A stretch of 64,000 bases of DNA from 21-14-0-10-47-8 sp966211455 (GTDB lineage: Bacteria > Bdellovibrionota > Bdellovibrionia > Bdellovibrionales > Bdellovibrionaceae), in assembly GCA_966211455.1 (NCBI GenBank), contig CBIHNI010000006.1, positions 62,001-126,000 on the forward strand. Reading direction: 5' to 3'. The number at the start of each line of letters is the position of its first letter. Position 1 is the stretch's first letter. The notes under the pieces were generated by a model, which made no database searches, had not been told where the DNA came from, and was given only the letters and a program-made list of their open reading frames with translations. Of the stretch, positions 26,370 through 34,227 are shown one piece after another. The position numbers and the translations under genes are program-made.

Positions 26370-27049
26370 TGTTCGCTCCCTGGTTGGATCCATTGATAGC
26401 CCACTCCGCGCACCGAGCGGATCCACTGCTCGTTCGCGTCTCGTAAAACTTGTCTCAGCCGCACGATCGCATTATCAATGGATCGGTGGCTCATCTCTTT
26501 GTCTTCGCCCCAAACCAAATTGATGATCTCGTCGCGGCTCACAGCCACCGGCGAGCGTTCGATCAAAAGTTTCAGGATCATCATATCCTTCACCGGCGGG
26601 TATTCGATCTTTCCGTTTTTCCAATGAATGGAAAAGGAATTCAGATGCACGGACCCGTCTGGTATTTCAATCTGGGTTTGCGGGACATGCGCTTGCAGCA
26701 CATGCTTCACTCGCAATAAAACTTCCTTCAAATGAAAAGGCTTCGGGATGAAATCTTCGGCCCCCAGCTCATAACCCTGCAGGCGAATCTCGGGATCATT
26801 TTGCGCGGTCAAAAATAGAAAATGTGGCGGCTTCAAAGACGATTGACAGTGTCTAGCTATTTCGAAGCCTGTTCCGTCCGGAAGCTGAATATCCAAAATC
26901 AAAAGATCAAAGCGATCTTTTTTTAAAAGCCCTATCGCTTCTTTTTTCGAACGACCCCATTCGACCTGGTATTCTTTTGCAAGCTCGGTCTTCAAGATCT
27001 CGCCAAGGGTGCGTTCATCTTCAACAAGCAGAATGCGCTTCGTGCTCAT
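26366..27049 (-). CDS. OmpR-family response regulator within heme operon
   Basis: The 227-residue regulator has a receiver domain (acidic D11, phosphoacceptor D53 in LLILDIQLPDGTG, PKPF lysine) and a winged-helix DNA-binding domain ending SVRGVGYQWI. It overlaps the upstream kinase gene by 4 bp and the downstream hemE by 4 bp, so it is made with the heme enzymes. Its target is unknown. A direct repeat with an 11-bp period between hemA and hemB is a candidate site, as OmpR-type regulators often bind such repeats. Heme, iron or redox state could be the signal; that is inference. Confidence 0.9.
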   Translation of the reverse strand: MSTKRILLVEDERTLGEILKTELAKEYQVEWGRSKKEAIGLLKKDRFDLLILDIQLPDGTGFEIARHCQSSLKPPHFLFLTAQNDPEIRLQGYELGAEDFIPKPFHLKEVLLRVKHVLQAHVPQTQIEIPDGSVHLNSFSIHWKNGKIEYPPVKDMMILKLLIERSPVAVSRDEIINLVWGEDKEMSHRSIDNAIVRLRQVLRDANEQWIRSVRGVGYQWIQPGSEQ

Positions 27050-27927
27050 GATAAATCTCCCAATCGTCCCGGGAACTGCACCCGCGCGCAGAAGCCGGAT
27101 TCGGTTTTCGGGAATTCGATCCGACCATCCATTCTTTGCAGTAAGGATTTGGTCAAATACAAACCAATCCCGTTGCCACGACCATCTTCTTGCGGAAGCA
27201 TGCCTTTGCCTAAGCTTGCAATATCGCCTTGAAAGCCCGACCCGTTATCTTGAAAGGTCACGGCAATGCGGGACGAGCTTAAAGTCTCGGCCTGAATATC
27301 GATTCGCGAAGCCTGTCCGTGAAAACGAGCATTCTGCAAAAGATTGCGAAATACACTTTGCAATGCCATGGCATCGCCCACGATCACGGCATTTTCACGC
27401 AGGTGAATCTCGACCTCGGGCCATTCGGGGCGAAGTCTTGAAATCACTTGGTGCAAAGACACCTCTTGGGTGAAAAGCTCTTGCTCTTCGCCTTTGGAAA
27501 CCCACAACGAATTTTCCAGCTGCAAATCCAAACGACTGACTTCGTCCAAAAGGGCTTGCAATCCTTGGCTTGGCGCTTGCTGCGCTAAAACTTCGGTGCG
27601 AAGACGCAGACGATTCATCGAAGTTTTCAAATCATGGGAAAAGTTCGAGAAGAAAAGACGAAGACGCAGGTTTCGCAGGCGCTCTTTATTTGTCAGGGTT
27701 AAAAGCGAAGCGCCGCCGACAAAAATGAAAATCAACAGGATCGAGCCTTCCCATAAAAGCATGCGGCGAAAGCCGTTGAATTTATCTGGTTGCAAGCCTT
27801 GGCTGATATTTTCCAATTGCTCGAGCGCAAAGATCCACCACCATGCCACCATGGAGAAAGTGAAGATAAACCAAAAAATCGACAGACCCAGCTTCCAGCG
27901 GTCCGAGCGAAAGGTTCCTTTGCTCAA
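27046..27927 (-). CDS. Sensor histidine kinase within heme operon
   Basis: The 293-residue kinase has two membrane helices (about residues 13-33 and 57-78) with only about 23 residues between them, so little periplasmic sensing domain. The HisKA block FFSNFSHDLKTSMNRLRLR puts the phosphorylated His at residue 98, and the ATPase domain shows NLLQNARFHG, DNGSGF and GRGNGIGLYL. It starts with TTG two bases after the hemL stop, with GGAAGAGG as the likely ribosome-binding site, and overlaps the regulator by 4 bp. The short loop suggests a membrane or cytosolic signal. Confidence 0.88.
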   Translation of the reverse strand: MSKGTFRSDRWKLGLSIFWFIFTFSMVAWWWIFALEQLENISQGLQPDKFNGFRRMLLWEGSILLIFIFVGGASLLTLTNKERLRNLRLRLFFSNFSHDLKTSMNRLRLRTEVLAQQAPSQGLQALLDEVSRLDLQLENSLWVSKGEEQELFTQEVSLHQVISRLRPEWPEVEIHLRENAVIVGDAMALQSVFRNLLQNARFHGQASRIDIQAETLSSSRIAVTFQDNGSGFQGDIASLGKGMLPQEDGRGNGIGLYLTKSLLQRMDGRIEFPKTESGFCARVQFPGRLGDLS

Positions 27928-27929
27928 AG

Positions 27930-29201
27930 TTATGCCTCTTCCATTGCCTCTTGGATTTTCAGTGCCGTCTCTTTCAAAATCTCGTCGGTGTGAGCCAAAG
28001 ATAAGAATCCGACCTCGTAAGCATGCGGCGCTAAATACACCCCACGCGACAAACAGCGAGCGAACACTTTTTTGAAATACTCTTTTTGCTCGGCCGGGAT
28101 TTGCGACACGCGACGAACCGGCTCGGCCGTTTTCAAATGGAACCAGAACAGGCTTCCAAAGCGAACCATCTGAAGGCCTTGTTTTTCAAAAGCAGGCTTT
28201 AGCATTTTTTCGAATGTGGCCCCGCGCTTTTCCAGTTCGGCCCAGCCATTTTCGCGCTCCATCTTCTGCAAAGTGCAAAGACCGGCGCGCATCCCGACCG
28301 GGTTGGCACTTAAGGTTCCGGCTTGATAGACAGGCCCATTCGGCGCCACCAAATCCATCAAATCCCGACGGCCACCGTAGCAGCCCACAGGAAAACCACC
28401 ACCGACGATCTTGCCATAAGTGACAAGGTCGGGACGAATTCCCAAAATTTCAGCCATTCCACCCAAAGCCACACGGAAACCCGAGATGACTTCGTCAAAG
28501 ATGACAAGGCTTCCCGACTTGTGCGCGATCTCGGTGACGGATTTCCAGAAATCTTTTTTCTGCATCAAAAGACCGTAATTAGCAGGCAGGGGTTCAAAGA
28601 TCACAGCCGCAATATCTTTTCCGTGTGTTGCAAAAATCTTTTCGACCGCTTCCAGATCATCAAGCGGCGCAACCAACGTGTCTTGAATGGCATCTTGGCT
28701 CAGTCCCGCACTGGACGAAGCCGAAGCCCCGGCCAAGCCGCTACCGGATTGCACAAGCAAGGAATCCACATGACCGTGATAGCAGCCTTCAAATTTTAAA
28801 ATCTTATTTCGCTTTGTGGCCGCACGTGCGACTCGCAAAGCGCTCATCACCGCTTCGGTTCCACTGGAAACAAAGCGAAGCTTTTCCACCCACGGAATGC
28901 GCGAGGTGATCCACTCGGCCAATTCCAAACTGTAAGGTTCGCAGGCCCCGAAAGACCAAGCGGTCGCGATCATCTCTTGCACTTGTGATTCAACTTCAGC
29001 GTCGCGGTGACCCAGGACCAAGGGACCAAAGCTTTGGCAGTAATCGATGTACTTGTCGCCTTCAACACTCCAAAGATAAGCGCCTTGGGCTTTTTTGAAG
29101 AAAATCGGATCTCGTCCCAATCCGGAAAAACTGCGGATCGGAGAGTGAACGCCACCTGGGGCTACTTTTTTTGCGCGCTCAAAGAGCTGTGATGAATTCA
29201 T
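27930..29201 (-). CDS. hemL: Glutamate-1-semialdehyde 2,1-aminomutase
   Basis: The 423-residue PLP enzyme converts glutamate-1-semialdehyde to 5-aminolevulinate. Conserved blocks are SGTEAVMSALRVARAAT, KFEGCYHGHVDSLLVQSGSG, VIFDEVISGFRVA and the PLP lysine in TYGKIVGGGFPVG. Its ATG follows GGAG at 7 nt and overlaps the hemC 3' end by 23 bp. With the hemA product it forms the C5 route; no ALA synthase is seen in the window. Confidence 0.95.
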   Translation of the reverse strand: MNSSQLFERAKKVAPGGVHSPIRSFSGLGRDPIFFKKAQGAYLWSVEGDKYIDYCQSFGPLVLGHRDAEVESQVQEMIATAWSFGACEPYSLELAEWITSRIPWVEKLRFVSSGTEAVMSALRVARAATKRNKILKFEGCYHGHVDSLLVQSGSGLAGASASSSAGLSQDAIQDTLVAPLDDLEAVEKIFATHGKDIAAVIFEPLPANYGLLMQKKDFWKSVTEIAHKSGSLVIFDEVISGFRVALGGMAEILGIRPDLVTYGKIVGGGFPVGCYGGRRDLMDLVAPNGPVYQAGTLSANPVGMRAGLCTLQKMERENGWAELEKRGATFEKMLKPAFEKQGLQMVRFGSLFWFHLKTAEPVRRVSQIPAEQKEYFKKVFARCLSRGVYLAPHAYEVGFLSLAHTDEILKETALKIQEAMEEA

Positions 29202-30627
29202 CGTTTAACTCCACGTAAATTTTTTCGTCAGATCCCAGAAGCTGTCGGATCGCTTCGAAACTTCGTCCCGGCCCGCAAAGATGGGCTCGGTTTCGCAGCT
29301 CCGGAAATTTTTCCAAGGCCAGCTTCAGCTCGCTGCCGCTTTTCCAGGACCAGATCTCGGAATCGCCTAAAGTCGCCGTTTTCAGTCTTAAATTCAAATG
29401 ATAAGTGGCGATTCGTTTTGCATCATCGCCCGCCAAGGCTGCATCGTGGGTCAGATGCACCCACTGAAGCGATCGTCCGGCTAAAATATCGATGCGCGCC
29501 TCTTCTTTTTCGCCCAGGCTTTCAGCCGAGCCATGCACCCAGACGCCACTTGCCGCCAATTTCTTCCAGGTTTGCAAACCCGCCGTCCAAACGATTTTGG
29601 ATGAGACAGAAACCTGCGCCGCATCCGCACGCGAAACAAAGATCGCGTCCGCATCGGCAGGCAGACTGAAATCCAAAGTCTTTCGCTCGCTTTCAAACTC
29701 CAAACGGCCCACTTTCCAATGAGCCGGGTGCTTTTTTGTCGGAAGAAAAGTTTTGGATTGGATTTTTTCACCCGCCGGTGTCAATCCGCGGACGATCTCG
29801 ATACGACCAAAATCTCTTTCCAATACGCTCATGCCCAAAGCCAGATGGCAACCGCCACCGAATTCTTTTAAAATATCACGCTCGCGCTGAGCACAGCGAA
29901 ATGTGCTTTGATGATGGATCTGCGCAAGCTTCGATAAAGCCGCTTCATTCTTTCTTGCGACTTCGATCGCCAAAGCCCCCTGAGCCGCCGCATTTGGATT
30001 TTCACCCAGTGGCAGCACCATCCACTGCAGCTTTTCTAAGTTTTGTCGAAGACTCTGGGCTGTTTCGGGAAAAAGAGTATCCGAAAGAAGTCGGTCCATA
30101 GCCGCTTTGGCCACGATCAGGCCATCGATCTCGGCGCTTTCCAAAAGCTTCTGCACGCGGGTCGAAATATTTCCGCGCACCGATTGAAACTGCAGGCTTT
30201 CCGTTTTCCATGGAAGGGCCCAGGAAAAGAACTCTTTCAAATTCAAGGCTCTTCGTGGTGAAGACGAATAAATTTGCAGATCTGTTTTTTTGAAGCTTGA
30301 TTTTTTAAACAGCAAAAGATCGCGCTGATCGGCACGCTCTAATGTCGCGGCAATAAAGGTGTCTTTCTTTTCTTCGGTCGGAAGATCTTTCCAAGAATGC
30401 ACCACCATATCGGTCGAGCCCTGAACCAGGTCTTGGTAGAAATCTTCGGTGAAGACTCCTTTTTCTGGCATTTTCCATAATGGATCGTTCAGATTTTGAT
30501 CGCCCAGGCTTTGACGAAAAAGATAATCAATCTCAATGGCGCCTGTCGCGGTCTGCAATGCAGCACCCACCTGGTAAGACTGAATCTTAGCCAAGGGGCT
30601 TTGGCGCGATGAAATGCGAAGTTTCAT
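29179..30627 (-). CDS. hemC: Hydroxymethylbilane synthase with HemD-like C-terminal extension
   Basis: The 482-residue protein is about 170 residues longer than usual HemC. Residues 1-310 are porphobilinogen deaminase: MKLRISSRQSPLAKIQ, VHSWKDLPT, RGNISTRVQKL, and the dipyrromethane-binding Cys in EFGGGCHLALG. The remainder (SLPADADAIFVSRADAAQ, WVHGSAESLG, HLCGPGRSFEAIRQLL) has the flavour of uroporphyrinogen III synthase, which is very divergent and otherwise missing from this operon. I infer a HemC-HemD fusion. It overlaps hemA by 4 bp and hemL by 23 bp. Confidence 0.85.
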   Translation of the reverse strand: MKLRISSRQSPLAKIQSYQVGAALQTATGAIEIDYLFRQSLGDQNLNDPLWKMPEKGVFTEDFYQDLVQGSTDMVVHSWKDLPTEEKKDTFIAATLERADQRDLLLFKKSSFKKTDLQIYSSSPRRALNLKEFFSWALPWKTESLQFQSVRGNISTRVQKLLESAEIDGLIVAKAAMDRLLSDTLFPETAQSLRQNLEKLQWMVLPLGENPNAAAQGALAIEVARKNEAALSKLAQIHHQSTFRCAQRERDILKEFGGGCHLALGMSVLERDFGRIEIVRGLTPAGEKIQSKTFLPTKKHPAHWKVGRLEFESERKTLDFSLPADADAIFVSRADAAQVSVSSKIVWTAGLQTWKKLAASGVWVHGSAESLGEKEEARIDILAGRSLQWVHLTHDAALAGDDAKRIATYHLNLRLKTATLGDSEIWSWKSGSELKLALEKFPELRNRAHLCGPGRSFEAIRQLLGSDEKIYVELNDEFITAL

Positions 30628-31490
30628 AAATCATCCCAACCGTAAGGTCGGATCTGGCTTTTGGCTTTTTGTTCGTTCTGCCAGTGGAAAATCATTTGGC
30701 GCGAGCGCTGCAAAAGATCTTGCACCTCTTCTTCGAAGGCTTGCTTTTGCGTCGAGAAATCCCGCAATCGCAAATGCAAAGAAGGCTGAATGCTTGGCGT
30801 GAACTTTTCAGAATCAGCACGAAGATCGATCAAAGCATGATCTTTCGACCATCCCCGATCCATCAGCCATTGATTCAAAGTTTGATCCTCGATGGGTGCC
30901 GCCACCACCACCATTTTGTGCAATGGTTGCAGCGTCGGCATTTCAACAATCTGGCTGGCCTGATTTTCAAACTGAACTTTCGAAGGTGTCCGGCACCAGA
31001 TGCGGTACTTGGCTTTATTCTGCATCCATGGAATCAACTCCTGCACCAAGTGTCCAGCGCCAATCAGATCGACCGGCTGGCCGGTTTTCAAGTACCGACG
31101 CAAAATCGAACCATAAGACTGCGAGCCGGATCCGCACAAAACTTTTTCGCGTACACTTTTCACCAGCGAGAAAACCGCATCGATGCGCTGGCGGTTTTGT
31201 TGCTTCCAGAACAAGGTCTCCGGCAGATCTTTCCACCAAAGTTTAAATTGCCCGAAAACTTCGGTTTCGCCGACCAAAGGCGACTGCAGCCCGCAAAGAA
31301 TTTCCGCTAAGAAAGCTTCCGCTTCATGGCCTTGGTAGAGGGTATCGCCTTCGCGTGTCTCATATTCGCTCGCGGATTCGAAATCCAAAAACAAAATTTG
31401 ACGTCGGCAGGTCTTCCACAATAATAATGAAGGTGTCACCTCTTCAAAATCACTTGAAACTGCTCGATGCACAAAACTGAATTCCGACAT
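30624..31490 (-). CDS. hemA: Short, divergent glutamyl-tRNA reductase
   Basis: At 288 residues this is far shorter than usual GluTR (about 420). Recognisable parts are KTCRRQ, which lines up with the catalytic TCNRTE block and keeps the Cys; EILCGLQSPLVGETEVFGQFK, the LVGE/Q region; and a nucleotide-binding motif, VDLIGAGHLVQEL. The N-terminal catalytic part and the C-terminal dimerisation domain both appear reduced. It heads the heme operon, divergent from hemB. A TAAGCT hexamer lies 6 nt before the ATG and there is no Shine-Dalgarno, so the mRNA may be leaderless. Context strongly supports the call. Confidence 0.8.
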   Translation of the reverse strand: MSEFSFVHRAVSSDFEEVTPSLLLWKTCRRQILFLDFESASEYETREGDTLYQGHEAEAFLAEILCGLQSPLVGETEVFGQFKLWWKDLPETLFWKQQNRQRIDAVFSLVKSVREKVLCGSGSQSYGSILRRYLKTGQPVDLIGAGHLVQELIPWMQNKAKYRIWCRTPSKVQFENQASQIVEMPTLQPLHKMVVVAAPIEDQTLNQWLMDRGWSKDHALIDLRADSEKFTPSIQPSLHLRLRDFSTQKQAFEEEVQDLLQRSRQMIFHWQNEQKAKSQIRPYGWDDL

Positions 31491-31496
31491 GAATTC

Positions 31497-31525
31497 AGCT
31501 TAGCAAACTGCGAAAAAAGTTTGTC
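31497..31525 (-). promoter_or_regulatory. Putative hemA operon promoter
   Basis: Reading the minus strand, TAAGCT at 31502-31497 is a -10-like hexamer, with TGACAA about 18 nt upstream as a weak -35 lying inside the direct repeat. The hexamer ends 6 nt before the hemA ATG. The same TAAGCT occurs in other promoter-like sites in this window. Confidence 0.4.
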
Positions 31526-31537
31526 ACAGGTTTGTCA
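31519..31537. promoter_or_regulatory. Direct repeat GTTTGTCA, 11-bp period, between hemA and hemB
   Basis: GTTTGTCA occurs at 31519-31526 and exactly 11 bp later at 31530-31537. One helical turn between direct half-sites is the usual layout for OmpR/PhoB-type regulators, and the sequence resembles the PhoB half-site CTGTCA. It sits in the 62-bp gap between the divergent hemA and hemB starts, so one bound regulator could control both. The OmpR-type regulator at 26366 is the nearest candidate. Confidence 0.5.
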
Positions 31538-31552
31538 TTTTAGAGGTGTGTC

Positions 31553-32530
31553 ATGAACATTTTAAAACGTCCCCGCCGCAACCGAAAAAGTTCGGCACTT
31601 CGCGATCTGGTGGCGGAAACCCGCTTAACGGCGGATCACCTGATCTATCCTGTTTTTATTTGTTCTGGGCAGAAGATCATCCAACCCATCAAGACTTTAC
31701 CCGGTCAAGATCGCATCAGTGTCGATATTTTGTGCGAACGTTTGAAGCAGTGGAAAAGTCTCGGCCTGAGACATCTGGCCCTTTTCCCACAGATCGACGA
31801 AAGCCTGAAAGATCCCCGCGCACAAGAATCACTTAATGATCAAGGCTTGCTCGCCCAGGCCATCCGCCGCCTGAAAAATGAGCATCCGGATGTGCATCTA
31901 ATCACCGATGTGGCGATGGATCCCTTTTCAAGCGATGGACACGACGGACTGGTAAAGAATGGCAAAATCTTGAATGACGAAAGTGTCGAGATTCTCTGTC
32001 AAATGGCGGTGAAACAAGCTGAATGGGGTGCCGACACCGTCGCGCCTTCGGATATGATGGACGGCCGGGTCGGAGCCATTCGCGAAGCTTTGGATCAGAA
32101 AGGCTTTTCGGAAACTTCGATCATCGCGTACTCGGCCAAATATGCTTCCAGCTTTTACGGTCCTTTTCGTGAAGCTCTAAATTCAGCTCCAAAAAGCGGC
32201 GACAAGAAAACTTACCAAATGGATTACCGCAATTCGCGTGAAGCGGTGTTGGAAGTCATGCTGGATATCGAGCAAGGCGCGGACATGGTGATGGTCAAGC
32301 CAGGACTGAGCTATCTGGATATCATCGCCAAAATCAAGGAGCATTCTTTAGTGCCGGTCGCGGCTTACAATGTCAGTGGCGAATACGCCATGGTGAAAGC
32401 GGCATCAAGCCTTGGCGCCTTGAATGAAGAGCTGGCCGTGATGGAGATTCTGACTTCTTTCCGGCGCGCCGGAGCGGATGCGATTTTCACCTATCACGCC
32501 CCTTTTGCCGCCGAAATTTTAGCGCGCTAA
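31553..32530 (+). CDS. hemB: Delta-aminolevulinic acid dehydratase (porphobilinogen synthase)
   Basis: The 325-residue enzyme condenses two 5-aminolevulinates to porphobilinogen. It has VAPSDMMDGRVGAIREAL, the Schiff-base Lys region AYSAKYASSFYGPFREA, and VMVKPGLSYLDI with the second active Lys. The catalytic metal loop reads TDVAMDPFSSDGHDG, with no Cys triad, so this looks like a magnesium-type rather than a zinc-type enzyme. AGAGG lies before the ATG. It is transcribed away from the rest of the heme operon. Confidence 0.95.
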   Translation: MNILKRPRRNRKSSALRDLVAETRLTADHLIYPVFICSGQKIIQPIKTLPGQDRISVDILCERLKQWKSLGLRHLALFPQIDESLKDPRAQESLNDQGLLAQAIRRLKNEHPDVHLITDVAMDPFSSDGHDGLVKNGKILNDESVEILCQMAVKQAEWGADTVAPSDMMDGRVGAIREALDQKGFSETSIIAYSAKYASSFYGPFREALNSAPKSGDKKTYQMDYRNSREAVLEVMLDIEQGADMVMVKPGLSYLDIIAKIKEHSLVPVAAYNVSGEYAMVKAASSLGALNEELAVMEILTSFRRAGADAIFTYHAPFAAEILAR

Positions 32531-32543
32531 TTTTTACTCTGCT

Positions 32544-33374
32544 TTAAGCCGCGTGAGCGTGTGCCGCCCTTTGACCGTGAGAAGCAAGGGCCCTTTGCAA
32601 CTTCTTCTGGTGATTTGGGCCATCAATCACTTCTGACAAAATCAGAATCGTTCCGCGAATCGCTTCAGACTGCGAGGAAAGCTCTTCTGCGGATGCCGCC
32701 ACTTCTTCCGAAGTCGAGGCATTTTTTTGAACACCTTGATCTAGCTGCGACAAGGCCGACGAAATCTGTTCGATTCCGCGACTTTGTTCGCTGCTAGCGG
32801 TCGAGATCTCTTCGTTGATCGTTGAAATCTGGTGGATGGCCGCAACCAAAGCTTGCAAGACCGGGCCGCTGGTTTCCGCGATTCGCACACCCGCTTCGAC
32901 TTGCGACGATGAATCCTGAATCAAATCGGTGATCTCTTTGGCCGAGGTTGCACTTTTCTGCGCCAGGTTTCGAACCGCTTCCGCCACGACCGCAAAGCCT
33001 TTCCCCTGTTCGCCCGCACGTGCCGCCTCGACAGCTGCGTTTAAAGCCAAAAGATTGGTTTGGAAAGCGATATCGTCAATGACCGCGATGATTTCCTGAA
33101 CTTTACGAGAGCCGGCACTGATGCCCTTCATGCTTTCGATCAGTTTTTTGATTTCTGAAGATCCTTGATCCGCTTTCTGACGGCCTTCTTTTGAAAGTTC
33201 CGACGCTTTGGCGGCGTTCTGCATATTCATTTTCACCATACTGGAAAGTTCTTCAATTGAAGCGACACTTTCTTCCAGCGAAGCGGCCGATTCAGCCGAA
33301 CCCGAAGACATAATCTGAGACGCCGCCGATAGCTCATTGGATGCGGCGGCCATATTACGACCTGAATCCACCAA
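32544..33374 (-). CDS. Methyl-accepting chemotaxis protein, C-terminal part (split gene)
   Basis: This open frame holds the cytoplasmic signalling domain of a chemoreceptor. The hairpin tip reads VIDDIAFQTNLLALNAAVEAAR-like sequence around residues 100-122, flanked by long coiled-coil helices rich in Ala, Ser, Glu and Gln. It is in the same frame as the N-terminal half at 33378-34079, separated only by TAA and GAG. The first possible start is TTG 33374, with no clear ribosome-binding site. It is either the distal part of a gene killed by one nonsense mutation or a reinitiated fragment. Confidence 0.85.
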   Translation of the reverse strand: MVDSGRNMAAASNELSAASQIMSSGSAESAASLEESVASIEELSSMVKMNMQNAAKASELSKEGRQKADQGSSEIKKLIESMKGISAGSRKVQEIIAVIDDIAFQTNLLALNAAVEAARAGEQGKGFAVVAEAVRNLAQKSATSAKEITDLIQDSSSQVEAGVRIAETSGPVLQALVAAIHQISTINEEISTASSEQSRGIEQISSALSQLDQGVQKNASTSEEVAASAEELSSQSEAIRGTILILSEVIDGPNHQKKLQRALASHGQRAAHAHAA

Positions 33375-33377
33375 CTC

Positions 33378-34079
33378 TTATTGCACTTTCGCCAGGGACA
33401 TCATGATTTTCCGAGTGAAAACTACAATCATAACCAAAGAAATCAGCAGCGCCAAACCGATCGTCATGCTTGCCATTTGAACCATCAGCTGCGCATCGCG
33501 CATCGAGTTCTCGGCACGCTCGGCACCGACGGCTTCCACCGTCTTTTTAAATTCTTCCCCTTGCTGGAAAACTTCGTCTTTGATTTTCTTAGGCTCGCCG
33601 TGCAGGTACTCGTCGACCCATTTTTCGATATCGGCAGCATGGATTTCGGCCGCATTCGTTTTGCTTAGTGTTGCATCCGTCATCTTCATAAAGCTATCAA
33701 TCGTCGCTTTCCATTCCACATACTGGGACCGCACCCTCGGGCTCATGTTGGACTTATCCAAAATCTCGACGTTTTTTCGGATTTCGGCGATGTAGCTTTG
33801 GACTTTCTCAATCTGAGTCTTTTTTTCCGCCGGATTGTGAATTGTCAGAAAGATCGCGTTCATCCCGCGGATTGAGTTTGCCACCGCCGATTGCAGATCG
33901 GACCCTTGGATCATCGACGGAATCGTTCTTTCGGCAACCAACGAAATCAAATCGGCCACTTGCGACCCTTTGATGATCGTCAACAACCCAACGACCAAAA
34001 GTCCGGCCAGAGGAATGCCAGCCAACATGAACAGTCGCAGCCGAAGTCCTTTAAATAAATTTCCAATTTGTTCCTCCAA
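33378..34079 (-). CDS. Methyl-accepting chemotaxis protein, N-terminal part (split gene)
   Basis: The 233 residues form the receptor half. Helix 1 (LFMLAGIPLAGLLVVGLLTI) is followed by a helical periplasmic domain of about 165 residues of four-helix-bundle type, then helix 2 (IGLALLISLVMIVVF). It ends at TAA 33380-33378 just after TRKIMMSLAKVQ, where the signalling helix should continue. The following codons (E-L-V-D-S-G-R) stay in frame with the C-terminal half. The product alone could not signal to CheA. Confidence 0.85.
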   Translation of the reverse strand: MEEQIGNLFKGLRLRLFMLAGIPLAGLLVVGLLTIIKGSQVADLISLVAERTIPSMIQGSDLQSAVANSIRGMNAIFLTIHNPAEKKTQIEKVQSYIAEIRKNVEILDKSNMSPRVRSQYVEWKATIDSFMKMTDATLSKTNAAEIHAADIEKWVDEYLHGEPKKIKDEVFQQGEEFKKTVEAVGAERAENSMRDAQLMVQMASMTIGLALLISLVMIVVFTRKIMMSLAKVQ

Positions 34080-34227
34080 AATATCGTTTTATTTTCTTCA
34101 CGGACTTCATCGGAAGTTTTGACGAACACTCAAATGATTTCTGCAAAGATTCATCGCGGGTCGAGGCAAACAAATTTGCTTGTGGGACATTTCTTCCCAA
34201 GCTGAAAAGGCCCCTTTATTTAGGGCT

